Source: Amorphus coralli DSM 19760
GTDB taxonomy: Bacteria > Pseudomonadota > Alphaproteobacteria > Rhizobiales > Amorphaceae
Assembly: GCF_000374525.1 (NCBI RefSeq)
Contig: NZ_KB894572.1
Coordinates: forward strand, 310,001-374,000
Direction of reading: 5' to 3'
DNA length: 64,000 nucleotides
Within the stretch, counting starts at the first letter, position 1; each line of letters starts with the position of its first letter. Positions 8,877-18,094 of this stretch are shown here, in pieces. The notes under the pieces were generated by a model. The model was not told where the DNA came from. It worked only from the letters and a program-made list of their open reading frames with translations, and made no database searches. The position numbers were made by a program, and so were the translations under genes.

Positions 8877-10799
8877 ATGGCAAAAAACGCCTATCGCGCG
8901 GTCTACGATTCCTGGATGGCCGACCCTGAGGGGTTTTGGCTGAGGGAGGCCGATGCCATCGATTGGATTCGGCCGCCGGAGACGGCGTTCGACGCGTCCC
9001 TCGGCACCTATGGCCGCTGGTTTCCCGACGGCACCTGCAACACCTGCTACAACTGTGTCGATCGGCATGTGGCACGCGGCAGGCCCGGCCAGGCGGCGAT
9101 CATCTACGAATCGCCGATCACCGGCCACAGCCGGACCATCACCTACGCGGAACTCCTGCGTGAGGTGGAGGCCACCGCGGCGGTGCTCATGGATCAGGGC
9201 GTGGCCAAGGGCGACCGGGTCATCATCTACATGCCGATGATCCCCGAGGCGCTGGTCGCCATGCTGGCCTGCGCCCGGCTCGGGGCGGTTCATTCCGTCG
9301 TCTTCGGCGGCTTTGCCGCCCACGAACTCGCCACCCGCATCGACGACTGCACGCCGAAAGCCATCGTCTGCGCCTCCTGCGGCATCGAGCCCGGGCGTGT
9401 CGTCGCCTATAAGCCCCTCGTCGAAGCGGCCATCGACGAAGCTCGCCACAAGCCGGAAAATGTCCTCGTTCACCAGCGCGAGCAGCAGGCGGCGTCCCTC
9501 GACCGGCCCGGGGATCTCGACCTGACCGCGCTCGTGGAGGCCGCCAGGACGGCCGGCCGCGCCGTTCCGTGCGTTCCGGTGGCCGCGACCGATCCGCTCT
9601 ATATCCTCTACACGTCCGGAACCACCGGCCAGCCCAAGGGCGTCGTGCGCGACAATGGCGGCCACATGGTTGCGCTGACCTGGTCGATGGAGAACGTCTA
9701 CGGCGTGGAGCCAGGAGAGGTCTTCTGGGCCGCTTCGGACGTCGGCTGGGTGGTGGGCCACTCCTACATCGTCTACGCGCCACTGCTCTACGGCTGCACG
9801 ACCGTCGTCTTCGAGGGCAAGCCGGTCGGCACGCCTGATGCGGGCGCGTTCTGGCGGGTAATCTCGGAGAACCGGGTCTCGGCGCTGTTCACCGCGCCGA
9901 CCGCGTTGCGCGCCATCAAGAAGGACGATCCGGAGGCGAAGCTCGTCGGAGACTATGATCTTTCCGGGTTCCGGACGCTGTTCCTGGCCGGAGAGCGTGC
10001 CGATCCCGATACGATCCAGTGGGCCGAGAGGGCGCTCGGCGTGCCGGTCATCGATCACTGGTGGCAGACGGAAACGGGCTGGGCGATCGCTGCCAACCCA
10101 ATGGGCATCGAGCGGCTTCCGGTAAAGCTTGGCTCGCCCACCGTGGCCATGCCCGGCTACGACATTCAGGTGGTGGACGAGAGCGGCCAGCCTGTGCCGG
10201 CCGGCACGCTCGGCAACATCGTGGTAAAGCTGCCGCTGCCGCCAGGCTGTCTGCCGACGCTGTGGGGGGATGACGCGCGGTTCCGCAAGGCCTATCTCGA
10301 CGCCTTTCCGGGCACCTACCAGACGTCGGACGCCGGCTATGTTGACGAGGATGGCTACCTGTTCATCATGGCCCGCACCGATGACATCATCAACGTGGCT
10401 GGCCACCGCCTGTCCACCGGGGCGATGGAAGAGGTGCTGTCGGCGCATCCGGCGGTCGCCGAGTGCGCCGTCATCGGCGTGACGGACTCGCTGAAGGGGC
10501 AGGTACCGTGCGGCTTCATCGTGCTGAAGTCCGGCATCGAGCAGGACCCGGAAGAAATCGAGCGGGAACTCGTCCAGAGGGTCCGCGACCAGATCGGTCC
10601 GGTGGCCGCGTTCAAGCGCGTCGTGACAGTCGAGCGCCTGCCGAAGACCCGGTCCGGCAAGATCTTGCGTGCCACGATGCGGTCCGTCGCCGACGGCGAA
10701 AGCTACCGGATGCCGGCGACCATCGACGACCCGGCCATCATCCACGAGATCGAGGACGCAATCCGCCATCGCGGGGTAGGCCGTGCTGGCAAGGCTTGA
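8877..10799 (+). CDS. prpE: propionyl-CoA synthetase
   Basis: AMP-forming acyl-CoA synthetase of 640 residues in the acetyl/propionyl-CoA synthetase group; it activates propionate (probably also acetate) with ATP and CoA. The P-loop-like motif LYTSGTTGQPKGVVRDNGGH is the PrpE variant of the ANL signature. Other motifs are WWQTETGW, the hinge Asp region YLFIMARTDDIINVAGHRLS, and the catalytic, acylatable lysine in KTRSGKILRATMR near the C-terminus. GGGAGGA precedes the ATG. An SDR gene follows on the same strand after 139 bp, so they are probably not tightly coupled. Confidence 0.93.
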   Translation: MAKNAYRAVYDSWMADPEGFWLREADAIDWIRPPETAFDASLGTYGRWFPDGTCNTCYNCVDRHVARGRPGQAAIIYESPITGHSRTITYAELLREVEATAAVLMDQGVAKGDRVIIYMPMIPEALVAMLACARLGAVHSVVFGGFAAHELATRIDDCTPKAIVCASCGIEPGRVVAYKPLVEAAIDEARHKPENVLVHQREQQAASLDRPGDLDLTALVEAARTAGRAVPCVPVAATDPLYILYTSGTTGQPKGVVRDNGGHMVALTWSMENVYGVEPGEVFWAASDVGWVVGHSYIVYAPLLYGCTTVVFEGKPVGTPDAGAFWRVISENRVSALFTAPTALRAIKKDDPEAKLVGDYDLSGFRTLFLAGERADPDTIQWAERALGVPVIDHWWQTETGWAIAANPMGIERLPVKLGSPTVAMPGYDIQVVDESGQPVPAGTLGNIVVKLPLPPGCLPTLWGDDARFRKAYLDAFPGTYQTSDAGYVDEDGYLFIMARTDDIINVAGHRLSTGAMEEVLSAHPAVAECAVIGVTDSLKGQVPCGFIVLKSGIEQDPEEIERELVQRVRDQIGPVAAFKRVVTVERLPKTRSGKILRATMRSVADGESYRMPATIDDPAIIHEIEDAIRHRGVGRAGKA

Positions 10800-10938
10800 C
10801 CTGCCGTCCTGTTGACGAGACCTTCCACCCGCCTGTCCGGGAACCGGCGGCAGGCGTTCCGGTTTAGGATGGAACGACCCCGCCTACGCCGACCCGGCGC
10901 ATGGGCAACGGTCTCGCCAGGAAGGGGCGCGTCGGATC

Positions 10939-11724
10939 ATGCTTCTTGAGAACAAGGTCGCGATCGTCACTGGCGGAGCGGGCGGAATCGGTTACGCCGT
11001 CGCCAGACGTTTCCTCAGGGAAGGCGCGCGCGTCGTGATCGCCGATCTGGAAGACGCAAGCGTCGAGGCCGCTGCCGAGGATCTTGGCGGGCGCGGCGAA
11101 ATCCTGCCTATCGAGTGCAATGTCGGAGAGCGCCTGGACGTGCGCAACCTGATCGCCGCGACGCTCGATGCCTTCGGCCACATTGACGTTCTCGTCAACA
11201 ATGCCGGTGTGCTCGGCAGTGGATCCTTCCTCGAGCTCGAGGAAGAGGAGTTCGACCGGGTCCTGTGCGTCAACCTGAAGGGCGCATTCCTGGTGTCTCA
11301 GGCCGTTGCGCGGCAGATGGTCGAGCAGATTGAGGCGGGCGGATCGCCGGGTTCGATCGTTAACATGTCCAGCGTAAACGCGGTCGTGGCGCACGGCGCG
11401 CATGTGCCCTATTCGGTCTCCAAGGGCGGCCTCAACCAGCTTACCCGTTCCACGGCGCTGGCGCTCGCACCCTACGGGATCCGGGTCAACGCGGTCGGTC
11501 CGGGTTCCATCGCCACCGACATGCTGAAGGAACTGTCAGACGATCCGGACGGCCGTCGGGCAATCCTGTCGCGGACACCCCTCGGCCGCATCGGCGATCC
11601 GTCAGAGATTGCCGCGGTTGTCGCTTTCCTCGCCTCCGACGAGGCCAGCTACATCACCGGTCAGACCGTCTACGCCGATGGCGGTCGCCTGCCGCTTGCC
11701 GGCGTCGTCCCCGTGGAGGACTGA
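10939..11724 (+). CDS. SDR-family NAD(P)-dependent oxidoreductase
   Basis: 261-residue classical short-chain dehydrogenase. The Rossmann motif TGGAGGIG (about residues 11-18), NNAG, catalytic Ser in NMSSVNAV, catalytic YSVSK, and the PGSIATDM region are all present, so it should be active. The C-terminus has the usual ITGQTVYADGG. The acidic ADLED after beta-2 suggests NAD preference. Substrate unknown. It is convergent with the CHASE2 cyclase gene. Confidence 0.9.
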   Translation: MLLENKVAIVTGGAGGIGYAVARRFLREGARVVIADLEDASVEAAAEDLGGRGEILPIECNVGERLDVRNLIAATLDAFGHIDVLVNNAGVLGSGSFLELEEEEFDRVLCVNLKGAFLVSQAVARQMVEQIEAGGSPGSIVNMSSVNAVVAHGAHVPYSVSKGGLNQLTRSTALALAPYGIRVNAVGPGSIATDMLKELSDDPDGRRAILSRTPLGRIGDPSEIAAVVAFLASDEASYITGQTVYADGGRLPLAGVVPVED

Positions 11725-11760
11725 CCCCTCTCCCGGCCGTGCCGGCAGCAAGCGAAGCCG

Positions 11761-14013
11761 CTACTTCTTGTCGAGATCGTGGATGCCGGTCCAGCCCTGC
11801 GGAAGGGGGTGGCCCCGAAGCGTGTCGAGACGCTCCCGATACAGCGCCACGATGGTGGCGAAGCGTCCGTTACCGTTTGCTGCCTCCGCATCGGCGACCG
11901 CCTTGTCAGCTCCGTCGATGTCGCCCGCCCGGTAGGCCGCCGTCAGGCGGGCGATGGCGTCGCGGAGGCTCTCGAACGCGGGGGACGTCGCCTCCGTCGC
12001 GTCGCCCATGAGCGCGAACAGGCTGATCGGCACCGTCTTGCCCTTCACCCGCACCCGGTCAAACTCGACGAGCGCGAAGTCCGGTACGGCGCGGGCCGTC
12101 TGTTCGCCGACGATGATCGGCACCCCGTAGGCCTTGGTCTGGCCCTCCAGGCGCGAGGCGACGTTCACGTCGTCGCCGATCACCGAATAGTCGAAGCGCC
12201 GTTCCGAGCCCAGATTGCCGACACAGCAGGCGCCGGTGTTGAGGCCGATGCCGATGGCGACGGGCGGGTAGGTGTGGTCGGCCGCGTTGAAGCGTTCGAT
12301 GGCCTTGAGCATGCCGAGCGCCGCCTTGCAGGCATGGCGGGCATGGTCCGGGTCGTCGAGCGGCGCGTTCCAGAAGGCCATCACCGCGTCGCCGATATAT
12401 TTGTCGATGGTGCCGCGATTGGCGAGGATGGTGTCCGTCAGCGGCGTCAGGAAGGCGTTGACGAAGGCCGTCAGCCGTTCCGCGTCCATGCCTTCCGACA
12501 CCGTGGTGAAGCCGCGCATGTCGGTGAACAGGATGGTCATGTCCCGGATCTCGCCGCCCAGGCGCAGCCGCTCCGGATCGCGTGCCAGTTCCTCCACCAA
12601 CCCCGGCGCCACGTAGCGGCCGAAGGCGGAGCGTATTTCGCGCCTGCCGCGTTCTTCCCGGAACGCGACGAAGCCGACCGTGGCGAACAGCACCGCCGCT
12701 GCTGCGAGCGCCGGAAAGGTCGGATCGAGCAGCAGGTGGGCATTCGTATAGGCAAGCCAGCTCGCAGTGCACCAGCCCGCGATGCCGACGACGCCGATCG
12801 CGGAACTGACCCGGACCGGCAGGTAGGCGGCGGAGAGGGCGATGACGATGGCGAGCACCACGAACACCACCGTCTCCAGCCCGCTTGCCCAGTCGGGGCG
12901 GTGCAGCATTCCGCCGCCGATCACGTGTTCCAGCAACTGGGCGTGCACTTCCACGCCCGGAACCGCGACATCGATCGGGGTCGAGCGCAGGTCGAGCAGG
13001 CCAGGCGCGGTGGCGCCCACCAGCACGATCCGGCCCGCCACCGCATCGGGATCGAACGAGCCGTCGACGATGGCGGCGGCGGAGATCAGGCGCTCCGGCG
13101 TGGTGGGCGTGTAGTGGATGCGGACTGTGCCCTGCGGGCCGGTGGGCACGGTGATGCCGCCGATCCGGATGGCGTTGACGCCGGTTGCCTGGCCGAAGGC
13201 CGTCTCGCCGCTGGCGTTGGAGGCGCGGGCGAGGAAGGTCGACGCGCCCTGGGCCACGCGCAGCGCCTCAGCCGCCAGCCCCGGCACCACCGTGTCATCC
13301 ACCACGAACAGAAGCGGCACCGTGCGGATGATCTGGTCGCGATCGGGGATCCAGTTCATGGCGCCGAGCCCGGCGGCGTTGTCGGCCAGTGGCTCGAGCG
13401 GCGCCGTCACGGCGGAGAAGTGTGGCAGGAACGGTTTGGGATCGTCGCCAGCACTGGCGAAGCCGCTCTTGGCCGGCACCTGACTATCGGTTTCGGCGTT
13501 GGTGAGGATCAGCCCCAGCACCGTGGGGGTGCTTGCCAACGTGTCCGCCAGGAGCCGGTCACCGTCGCCCTCCGGCGGCAGGTCGGCGAGCAGACGGTTG
13601 CGCTCGGCGCTTTCCGGCATGCGGCGCAGGACGACGGCCGGGCTGCTCCGGTCGGGTTCCGACAGTGCCAAGTCGAATGCGATTGCCGCCGCTCCGGCAT
13701 CAGTGAGGCGGGCGGCGATCTCCGCCAACCGCTCGCGCGGCCAGGGCCACTGGCCAAGCGTGCCGAGAGAGACTTCGTCGATGGCGACGATCCGCACCGG
13801 AAGCGTCGGGTCGTAGGTGCGCGGCGCCAGGCGCTGATACTCGTCGAAGGCGAGATTGCGCAGATGGGTCAGCAGCGACGGATCGGCGAACCGCAGCACC
13901 AGCGCTCCCGCCATGATGGCGATCGCCACCAGCGCGACGGCAATGCGCGCCCGCCGGTCGGTTCGCCTCAGCCTCCGGCGCCGCAGCGGCTTCGCGGAGG
14001 AGGGCGCCTGCAT
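11761..14013 (-). CDS. CHASE2-domain adenylate cyclase
   Basis: 750-residue membrane-bound class III nucleotide cyclase. Order: one N-terminal TM (about 24-42), an extracytoplasmic CHASE2 sensor domain (about 45-350), a cluster of three TMs (about 370-450), then the catalytic domain (about 485-660). Metal-binding Asps are in LFTDMRGF (about residue 497) and YIGDAVMAFW (about 541), and SVIGDDVNVASRLEG follows. Lys in IDKYIGD and the later Asp fit adenine rather than guanine specificity, so cAMP is the expected product. It starts 3 bp after the TPR/beta-barrel gene, so they are co-transcribed. FecR-domain plus CHASE2-cyclase pairings are known in Proteobacteria. Confidence 0.93.
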   Translation of the reverse strand: MQAPSSAKPLRRRRLRRTDRRARIAVALVAIAIMAGALVLRFADPSLLTHLRNLAFDEYQRLAPRTYDPTLPVRIVAIDEVSLGTLGQWPWPRERLAEIAARLTDAGAAAIAFDLALSEPDRSSPAVVLRRMPESAERNRLLADLPPEGDGDRLLADTLASTPTVLGLILTNAETDSQVPAKSGFASAGDDPKPFLPHFSAVTAPLEPLADNAAGLGAMNWIPDRDQIIRTVPLLFVVDDTVVPGLAAEALRVAQGASTFLARASNASGETAFGQATGVNAIRIGGITVPTGPQGTVRIHYTPTTPERLISAAAIVDGSFDPDAVAGRIVLVGATAPGLLDLRSTPIDVAVPGVEVHAQLLEHVIGGGMLHRPDWASGLETVVFVVLAIVIALSAAYLPVRVSSAIGVVGIAGWCTASWLAYTNAHLLLDPTFPALAAAAVLFATVGFVAFREERGRREIRSAFGRYVAPGLVEELARDPERLRLGGEIRDMTILFTDMRGFTTVSEGMDAERLTAFVNAFLTPLTDTILANRGTIDKYIGDAVMAFWNAPLDDPDHARHACKAALGMLKAIERFNAADHTYPPVAIGIGLNTGACCVGNLGSERRFDYSVIGDDVNVASRLEGQTKAYGVPIIVGEQTARAVPDFALVEFDRVRVKGKTVPISLFALMGDATEATSPAFESLRDAIARLTAAYRAGDIDGADKAVADAEAANGNGRFATIVALYRERLDTLRGHPLPQGWTGIHDLDKK

Positions 14014-14016
14014 TCT

Positions 14017-15186
14017 TTAAAAGCGCCCGACGAGGCGCCCCATGACGAGGTGGGCGTCGAACTCCCGCGAGGCGTCGTTGGAGGTCTGGACCTGGTAGAT
14101 GTAGTCGGCCCTCAGATCGACGCTGTCGGTCAGAAGGTTCGTCAGCGTGACGTTGGCGCCCGGCGCGAAATAGGTGTCCTCGCGGTCGTCGCCGCCGACG
14201 GTCGACGGATCGGCGAACCAGCGCTGGTAGATCGCGACCCCAGCACCGGCGGTTATGTAGTTGGACAGCGCCACGCGGTAGTCGATCCGGCCGCCCACCT
14301 CCCAGTATTTGCCCACCTGGAACTGGGTCGGCAGGAACGGCACCGGATCGGATCCGACATCCGACCAGCGCACGCGCGGGCGCAGGAACAGGGCGTCTGA
14401 GTTGAAGAACAGGGCTGGGAAGGAGAACCGGCCTTCCAGGTCGACCACCGGTCCGGAATCCGACGACCAGTCCTCTCCATAGTCGCGGTAGACCGCGGCG
14501 AGCTTCAACGCCTGCACCGCGCCCTGGAACCGCCCCTCCAGCTCCAGCCCGCCGCCGATCTCGCCATAGAGGTCGGTCTGGTCGAGCCAGCGATAGCCGG
14601 CGATGGCGACCGGGCGCAGCGCCAGGCTGCCGGGCACCGGGATGAGCGGTCCGATGTTGCCGAGCACGTAGCCGGAGTTCATTGCCTCGGTGCGGTCGTA
14701 GTACCAGCCACCCGCAGCGAACTCTGAGCGCCAGCGCCACCAGCCGAGCGGTCGCTCGTCCCGGAACCGCGCATCGATCATGGCGAAGGCGCTGCCGGGC
14801 TGAGGCGCCCCGTCGGCGCGTTGCAACGGATTGGAGTTGTAGCCGGCGCCGGTGGAGAGCGTGATGTTGGTCCAGGACGGTTCGATCGCCCGGCGTACCC
14901 TGGCGAGACCCTCCCTGGCCTCGGCGTTGCCAGGATCGTTCAGAAGGATGCGCTCGTAGGTCGCCAGCGCCTTGCGTCGTTCGCCGGCGCGTTCTGCGGC
15001 GCGCGCATAGGCAAGGTTCGCCTGGGTATCGGCCGGGTTGGCCAGCACCTGGCGGAACAGCACGGCCATCTCATCGGAAGGGGCGTTGGCGGCCGCCGGG
15101 CTCGTTGCGGCAAGCCCGGAGACGGCGAGCGTCAAGGTCATTGCCGAAGCAACGCGAACGACTATCCGACCCAATCGACGCGTCAT
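14017..15186 (-). CDS. TPR-plus-beta-barrel outer-membrane protein
   Basis: 389 residues. A signal peptide (about 1-34, ending ATSPAAANA) is followed by a short TPR-like helical segment (about 40-105: ANLAYARAAERAGERRKAL and later). The rest (about 110-389) alternates aromatic/hydrophobic beta-strands and ends in GRLVGRF, a terminal-Phe outer-membrane signal. The architecture resembles surface-lipoprotein-assembly-modulator-like proteins (TPR plus barrel), but I do not claim that function. It is first in an operon with the CHASE2 cyclase and divergent from a FecR-domain protein, so it may be part of the same envelope-sensing unit. Confidence 0.75.
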   Translation of the reverse strand: MTRRLGRIVVRVASAMTLTLAVSGLAATSPAAANAPSDEMAVLFRQVLANPADTQANLAYARAAERAGERRKALATYERILLNDPGNAEAREGLARVRRAIEPSWTNITLSTGAGYNSNPLQRADGAPQPGSAFAMIDARFRDERPLGWWRWRSEFAAGGWYYDRTEAMNSGYVLGNIGPLIPVPGSLALRPVAIAGYRWLDQTDLYGEIGGGLELEGRFQGAVQALKLAAVYRDYGEDWSSDSGPVVDLEGRFSFPALFFNSDALFLRPRVRWSDVGSDPVPFLPTQFQVGKYWEVGGRIDYRVALSNYITAGAGVAIYQRWFADPSTVGGDDREDTYFAPGANVTLTNLLTDSVDLRADYIYQVQTSNDASREFDAHLVMGRLVGRF

Positions 15187-15322
15187 CGGCGCTTCCGGTC
15201 TTGAAAACCGAATCCGCGACAGGCGTCAGCGCCGCGAACTCCCTTGAACGCATGCAGACTACTGGGTTTCGCGCGCGGGTGCACCCCGCTCGACAGGTCA
15301 ATGAGACAAAAAAGCCGGTCAT

Positions 15323-15338
15323 TGTGATGATAATCACA
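15323..15338. promoter_or_regulatory. CRP-type palindrome in divergent promoter
   Basis: TGTGATGATAATCACA is a perfect 16-bp palindrome that exactly fits the E. coli CRP consensus TGTGA-N6-TCACA. It lies 90 bp before the FecR-gene start and 137 bp before the TPR/barrel-cyclase operon. A CRP/FNR-family factor probably controls one or both directions. An FNR-type reading (TTGAT-N4-ATCAA) fits less well because of the GTGA half-sites. Confidence 0.6.
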
Positions 15339-15428
15339 CGACTTTCGTGCGATCCCTTGCAATAGTGATGCGACGAGGCGGCTTTTGCATCGGGTCCGCC
15401 CGCGAAATATCAGGGAGCGCTGCCAGCG

Positions 15429-16400
15429 ATGCCGAATCCGAATCGTTCGCCTTGGCGCGGGGGCCGTGTTCGGGCGCTGGCCGTCGCCGCGCTGCTTGCC
15501 GCCGGCGGTGCCGGTCCCGCCACGGCGCAGGAAGGGATTGGCGTTACCGCCACCGTCGTGCGCGACGTCAGCGGCAATGCCGGTGGCCGCACCCGGGCAC
15601 TCGGCGTGGGCGACGGGATCTTCCGCGACGAGACGATCACCACCGGTGCGAAATCCAACACCCAGGTCCTGTTTCTCGACGAGACAAGCCTCAACATCGG
15701 GCCCAGCTCGGCCGTGGTGCTCGACAGCTTCGTCTATGCCGGAGGCGGCCGCGCCAGCGAGATGACGGTTGAGCTGGCGCGCGGCGCGCTGCGCTTCGTC
15801 TCCGGCTCGTCGCGGCCGCAGTCCTATTCCATCAAGACTCCCGTCGCGACGATCGGCGTGCGCGGCACCATCCTCGACATCTTCGCGCGGCAGGGCATGG
15901 CCGTCGTGCTGCTGGAAGAAGGTGCGAGCGACGTCTGTGTGGGCTCGCGCTGCGTCGGCATCGTCCGGCCGGGCACCTACCTCCTGGTCCACGCCGGCGG
16001 CCGCATCGAGGGGCCGAAGCGCTGGGATGGTAGCTTGCGGCGGATCATCGGCCCTGTGTCCTTCCCGCTCTATGGCTGGCACCTGCAGCTCGACGATTTG
16101 CCACGCTACGTCCGCGACCCCTCCCGTGACGATGTGGACCAGATCGACCGGCGCGACGCGATCAACAACTACGTGGAGCCTCAGCCGGAGCCGACGCCGG
16201 AACCCGAGCCCACGCCGGAACCCGAGCCGATTCCGGAGCCCACGCCCCAGCCGGAGCCGATCCCGGAGCCGACACCAACTCCGGAACCCACGCCGGATCC
16301 GGAACAGATCGAGATGGACGACGTCACGCCGCCCACCGCGCCCGACACGACACCGACGACGGCGCCGACCAGTCCGACGGTGACTACTGGCGGCGTCTGA
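15429..16400 (+). CDS. secreted FecR-domain protein with Pro-rich tail
   Basis: 323 residues. A signal peptide (about 1-33, ending ATAQ) precedes a FecR-type beta domain (about 55-185) recognised by GDGIFRDETITTGAKSNTQVLF and YSIKTPVATIGVRGT. A further segment (about 186-245) leads to a long Pro/Glu tail (about 249-295) and a Thr/Pro-rich end. FecR domains in this non-anti-sigma context occur with CHASE2 cyclases and are thought to sense or assemble in the periplasm. GGGAG lies about 11 nt before the ATG. It is divergent from the TPR/barrel and cyclase genes. Confidence 0.85.
   Translation: MPNPNRSPWRGGRVRALAVAALLAAGGAGPATAQEGIGVTATVVRDVSGNAGGRTRALGVGDGIFRDETITTGAKSNTQVLFLDETSLNIGPSSAVVLDSFVYAGGGRASEMTVELARGALRFVSGSSRPQSYSIKTPVATIGVRGTILDIFARQGMAVVLLEEGASDVCVGSRCVGIVRPGTYLLVHAGGRIEGPKRWDGSLRRIIGPVSFPLYGWHLQLDDLPRYVRDPSRDDVDQIDRRDAINNYVEPQPEPTPEPEPTPEPEPIPEPTPQPEPIPEPTPTPEPTPDPEQIEMDDVTPPTAPDTTPTTAPTSPTVTTGGV
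16171..16312 (+). repeat. Pro-Glu-Pro/Thr coding repeat
   Basis: Tandem, imperfect repeats of codons for EPTPEP/EPIPEP within the FecR-domain gene, encoding about 45 residues of TonB-like rigid spacer. Such spacers can span the periplasm or peptidoglycan. Copy number in such tracts can vary by slippage. Confidence 0.7.
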
Positions 16401-16620
16401 GCGGGCGCGAACCCAGGCCTCGGTCCCGCTGCCAATGGGCCCGGATGACCGAGCGGCGAGCCCGGCGGATTGCTCTTTCTCCGCGGCGGGGCCATGGTCT
16501 GGTCTGATCTTGACCCAACACGGCCAGCCGGCGATCGGATGCAGATCCATCCGCCGGGTGCTGACCGATCCGCGCCGGCCGTGTCCGCCGGCCGCGACAA
16601 GTGCGTGAGGAGCGTCGACC

Positions 16621-17787
16621 ATGTGTTCTGCAATCGTGGGGTGGGCCCATTCGAAGTTCGGCAAGCTTGCCGACGAGACCGTCGAGAGCCTCGTCGTCGA
16701 TGTCGCCAGCCGTGCCATGGCTGACGCCGGCATCGAGGCGAAGGACGTCGACGAGATCGTGCTGGGCCACTTCAACGCCGGCTTCTCACCGCAGGACTTC
16801 ACCGCCTCGCTGGTGCTCCAGGCCGATTCCGGCCTGCGCTTCAAGCCGACAACGCGCGTCGAGAATGCCTGCGCGACCGGTTCGGCGGCGGTTCATCAGG
16901 GCCTGAAGTCCATCGCCGCCAAGGCCGCCCGCATCGTCCTTGTGGTCGGCGTGGAGCAGATGACGAAGACACCCGTTCCCGAGATCGGCCAGAACCTCCT
17001 GAAGGCGTCCTACCTGCCGGAGGACGGCGAGACCCCGGCCGGCTTCGCGGGCGTCTTCGGCAAGATTGCCGACCTCTATTTCCAGCGCCACGGCGACCAG
17101 TCCGACGCGCTGGCGAAGATCGCCGCCAAGAACCATCAGAACGGCGTCGCCAACCCGTTCGCGCAGATGCGCAAGGATCTCGGCTACGAGTTCTGCCGGG
17201 CGGAGAGCGACAAGAACCCGTTCGTCGCCGGACCGCTGAAGCGCACCGATTGCTCGCTGGTATCTGACGGTGCGGCGGCACTGGTGCTCGCCGACACCAC
17301 CACGGCGCTGGGCATGAAGAAGGCGGTCGCCGTGCGCGGCGGGGCCCACGTGCAGGACTTCCTGCCCATGTCGAAGCGCGACATCGTCCAGTTCGAGGGC
17401 TGCGCGGAAGCCTGGCGCAGGGCGCTGGCCGGCGCCAACCTGACGCTGGACGATCTCTCCTTCGTGGAGACCCACGACTGCTTCACCATTGCCGAGTTGA
17501 TCGAGTACGAGGCGATGGGGTTGGCCCCCCAGGGCCAGGGGGCCCGGGTGCTTGAGGAAGGCACCACCTACATGGACGGCAAGCTGCCGGTAAACCCGTC
17601 CGGCGGCCTCAAGGCCAAGGGCCATCCGATCGGCGCCACCGGCGTCTCCATGCACGTGGTCTCCGCCATGCAGCTCGCCGGCGAGGCGGGCGACATGCAG
17701 GTGAAGGGCGCTGAGATGGGCGGCGTCTTCAATATGGGCGGCGCCGCCGTGGCCAACTACGTCTCGATCCTGCAGGCGCTCAAGTAG
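16621..17787 (+). CDS. thiolase-family acetyl-CoA acetyltransferase
   Basis: 388-residue thiolase-superfamily protein of the SCP2-thiolase-like group. The acyl-accepting Cys lies in ENACATGSAAVHQG (about residue 83), the ETHDCFTIAE loop carries another conserved Cys/His pair, and GGLKAKGHPIGATG holds the C-terminal catalytic His. This group is often annotated acetyl-CoA acetyltransferase; whether it degrades 3-ketoacyl-CoA or condenses is open. GAGGAG precedes the ATG. It stands alone, before a repeat-rich region and convergent with the glycogen operon. Confidence 0.88.
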   Translation: MCSAIVGWAHSKFGKLADETVESLVVDVASRAMADAGIEAKDVDEIVLGHFNAGFSPQDFTASLVLQADSGLRFKPTTRVENACATGSAAVHQGLKSIAAKAARIVLVVGVEQMTKTPVPEIGQNLLKASYLPEDGETPAGFAGVFGKIADLYFQRHGDQSDALAKIAAKNHQNGVANPFAQMRKDLGYEFCRAESDKNPFVAGPLKRTDCSLVSDGAAALVLADTTTALGMKKAVAVRGGAHVQDFLPMSKRDIVQFEGCAEAWRRALAGANLTLDDLSFVETHDCFTIAELIEYEAMGLAPQGQGARVLEEGTTYMDGKLPVNPSGGLKAKGHPIGATGVSMHVVSAMQLAGEAGDMQVKGAEMGGVFNMGGAAVANYVSILQALK

Positions 17788-17796
17788 GCGCGAGAG

Positions 17797-17842
17797 CAAT
17801 CCCAGGAAAAGTGCACTTGCGGTTTTCCGTCCGGGATTGCGG
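17797..17842. repeat. rhizobial palindromic repeat, copy 1
   Basis: 46-bp element bounded by CAATCCC and GGGATTG, with inner arms GGAAAA and TTTTCC around a short centre. It is identical base for base to the copy at 17854-17899. It resembles the short AGGAAAAGTG...GGTTTTCCG palindromes found in many Rhizobiales intergenic regions. Confidence 0.85.
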
Positions 17843-17853
17843 TGGAAAGAAGC

Positions 17854-17899
17854 CAATCCCAGGAAAAGTGCACTTGCGGTTTTCCGTCCGGGATTGCGG
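17854..17899. repeat. rhizobial palindromic repeat, copy 2
   Basis: Exact duplicate of the 46-bp element at 17797-17842, offset by 57 bp, giving a head-to-tail tandem pair. Confidence 0.85.
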
Positions 17900-17959
17900 C
17901 TAAAGGAATCTCCTCACGCCGAGTGCGCTTCGCGCACCGGCTCCGGGTGGGCGGCCTGA

Positions 17960-17997
17960 GAGCAGCCTGCGGCCCTTTGGCCGCAGACAAGCTGCTC
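17960..17997. repeat. intergenic hairpin palindrome
   Basis: Nested inverted repeat: outer arms GAGCAGC/GCTGCTC, inner arms CTGCGGCC/GGCCGCAG around a CTTT loop. It is stable enough to form RNA or DNA hairpins between the convergent thiolase and glycogen-operon ends. Confidence 0.7.
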
Positions 17998-18009
17998 GTT
18001 CTTGAGAGC

Positions 18010-18054
18010 GATCAACTTCTTGGACATTCGGTCTCGACCGAATGTCCGTTGATC
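18010..18054. repeat. intergenic 45-bp palindrome
   Basis: Inner arms GGACATTCGGT (18022-18032) and ACCGAATGTCC (18037-18047) pair perfectly around CTCG, inside outer arms GATCAAC and GTTGATC. Sequence unlike the other repeat type here. Confidence 0.75.
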
Positions 18055-18094
18055 TCGGCCGGCGCGCGGTCGCGCGCTGGCTTCGCACACAAAG

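Noticed and set aside
8569-9075. Possible 169-residue N-terminal extension of the TauE/SafE permease
   Set aside because: Extension lies opposite prpE, is Arg/Ser/Pro-rich and has no conserved features; the permease fold starts at the ATG at 8568.
10842-10864. AACCGG/CCGGTT stem after prpE as a terminator
   Set aside because: Six-bp stem with an 11-nt loop and only three T; too weak to call.
11779-14400. Very long open frame on the plus strand (over 870 codons) across the cyclase gene
   Set aside because: Antisense to the CHASE2 cyclase; composition rich in Arg/His/Gly/Asp from high-GC antisense reading, no domains, while the minus strand encodes clear conserved motifs.
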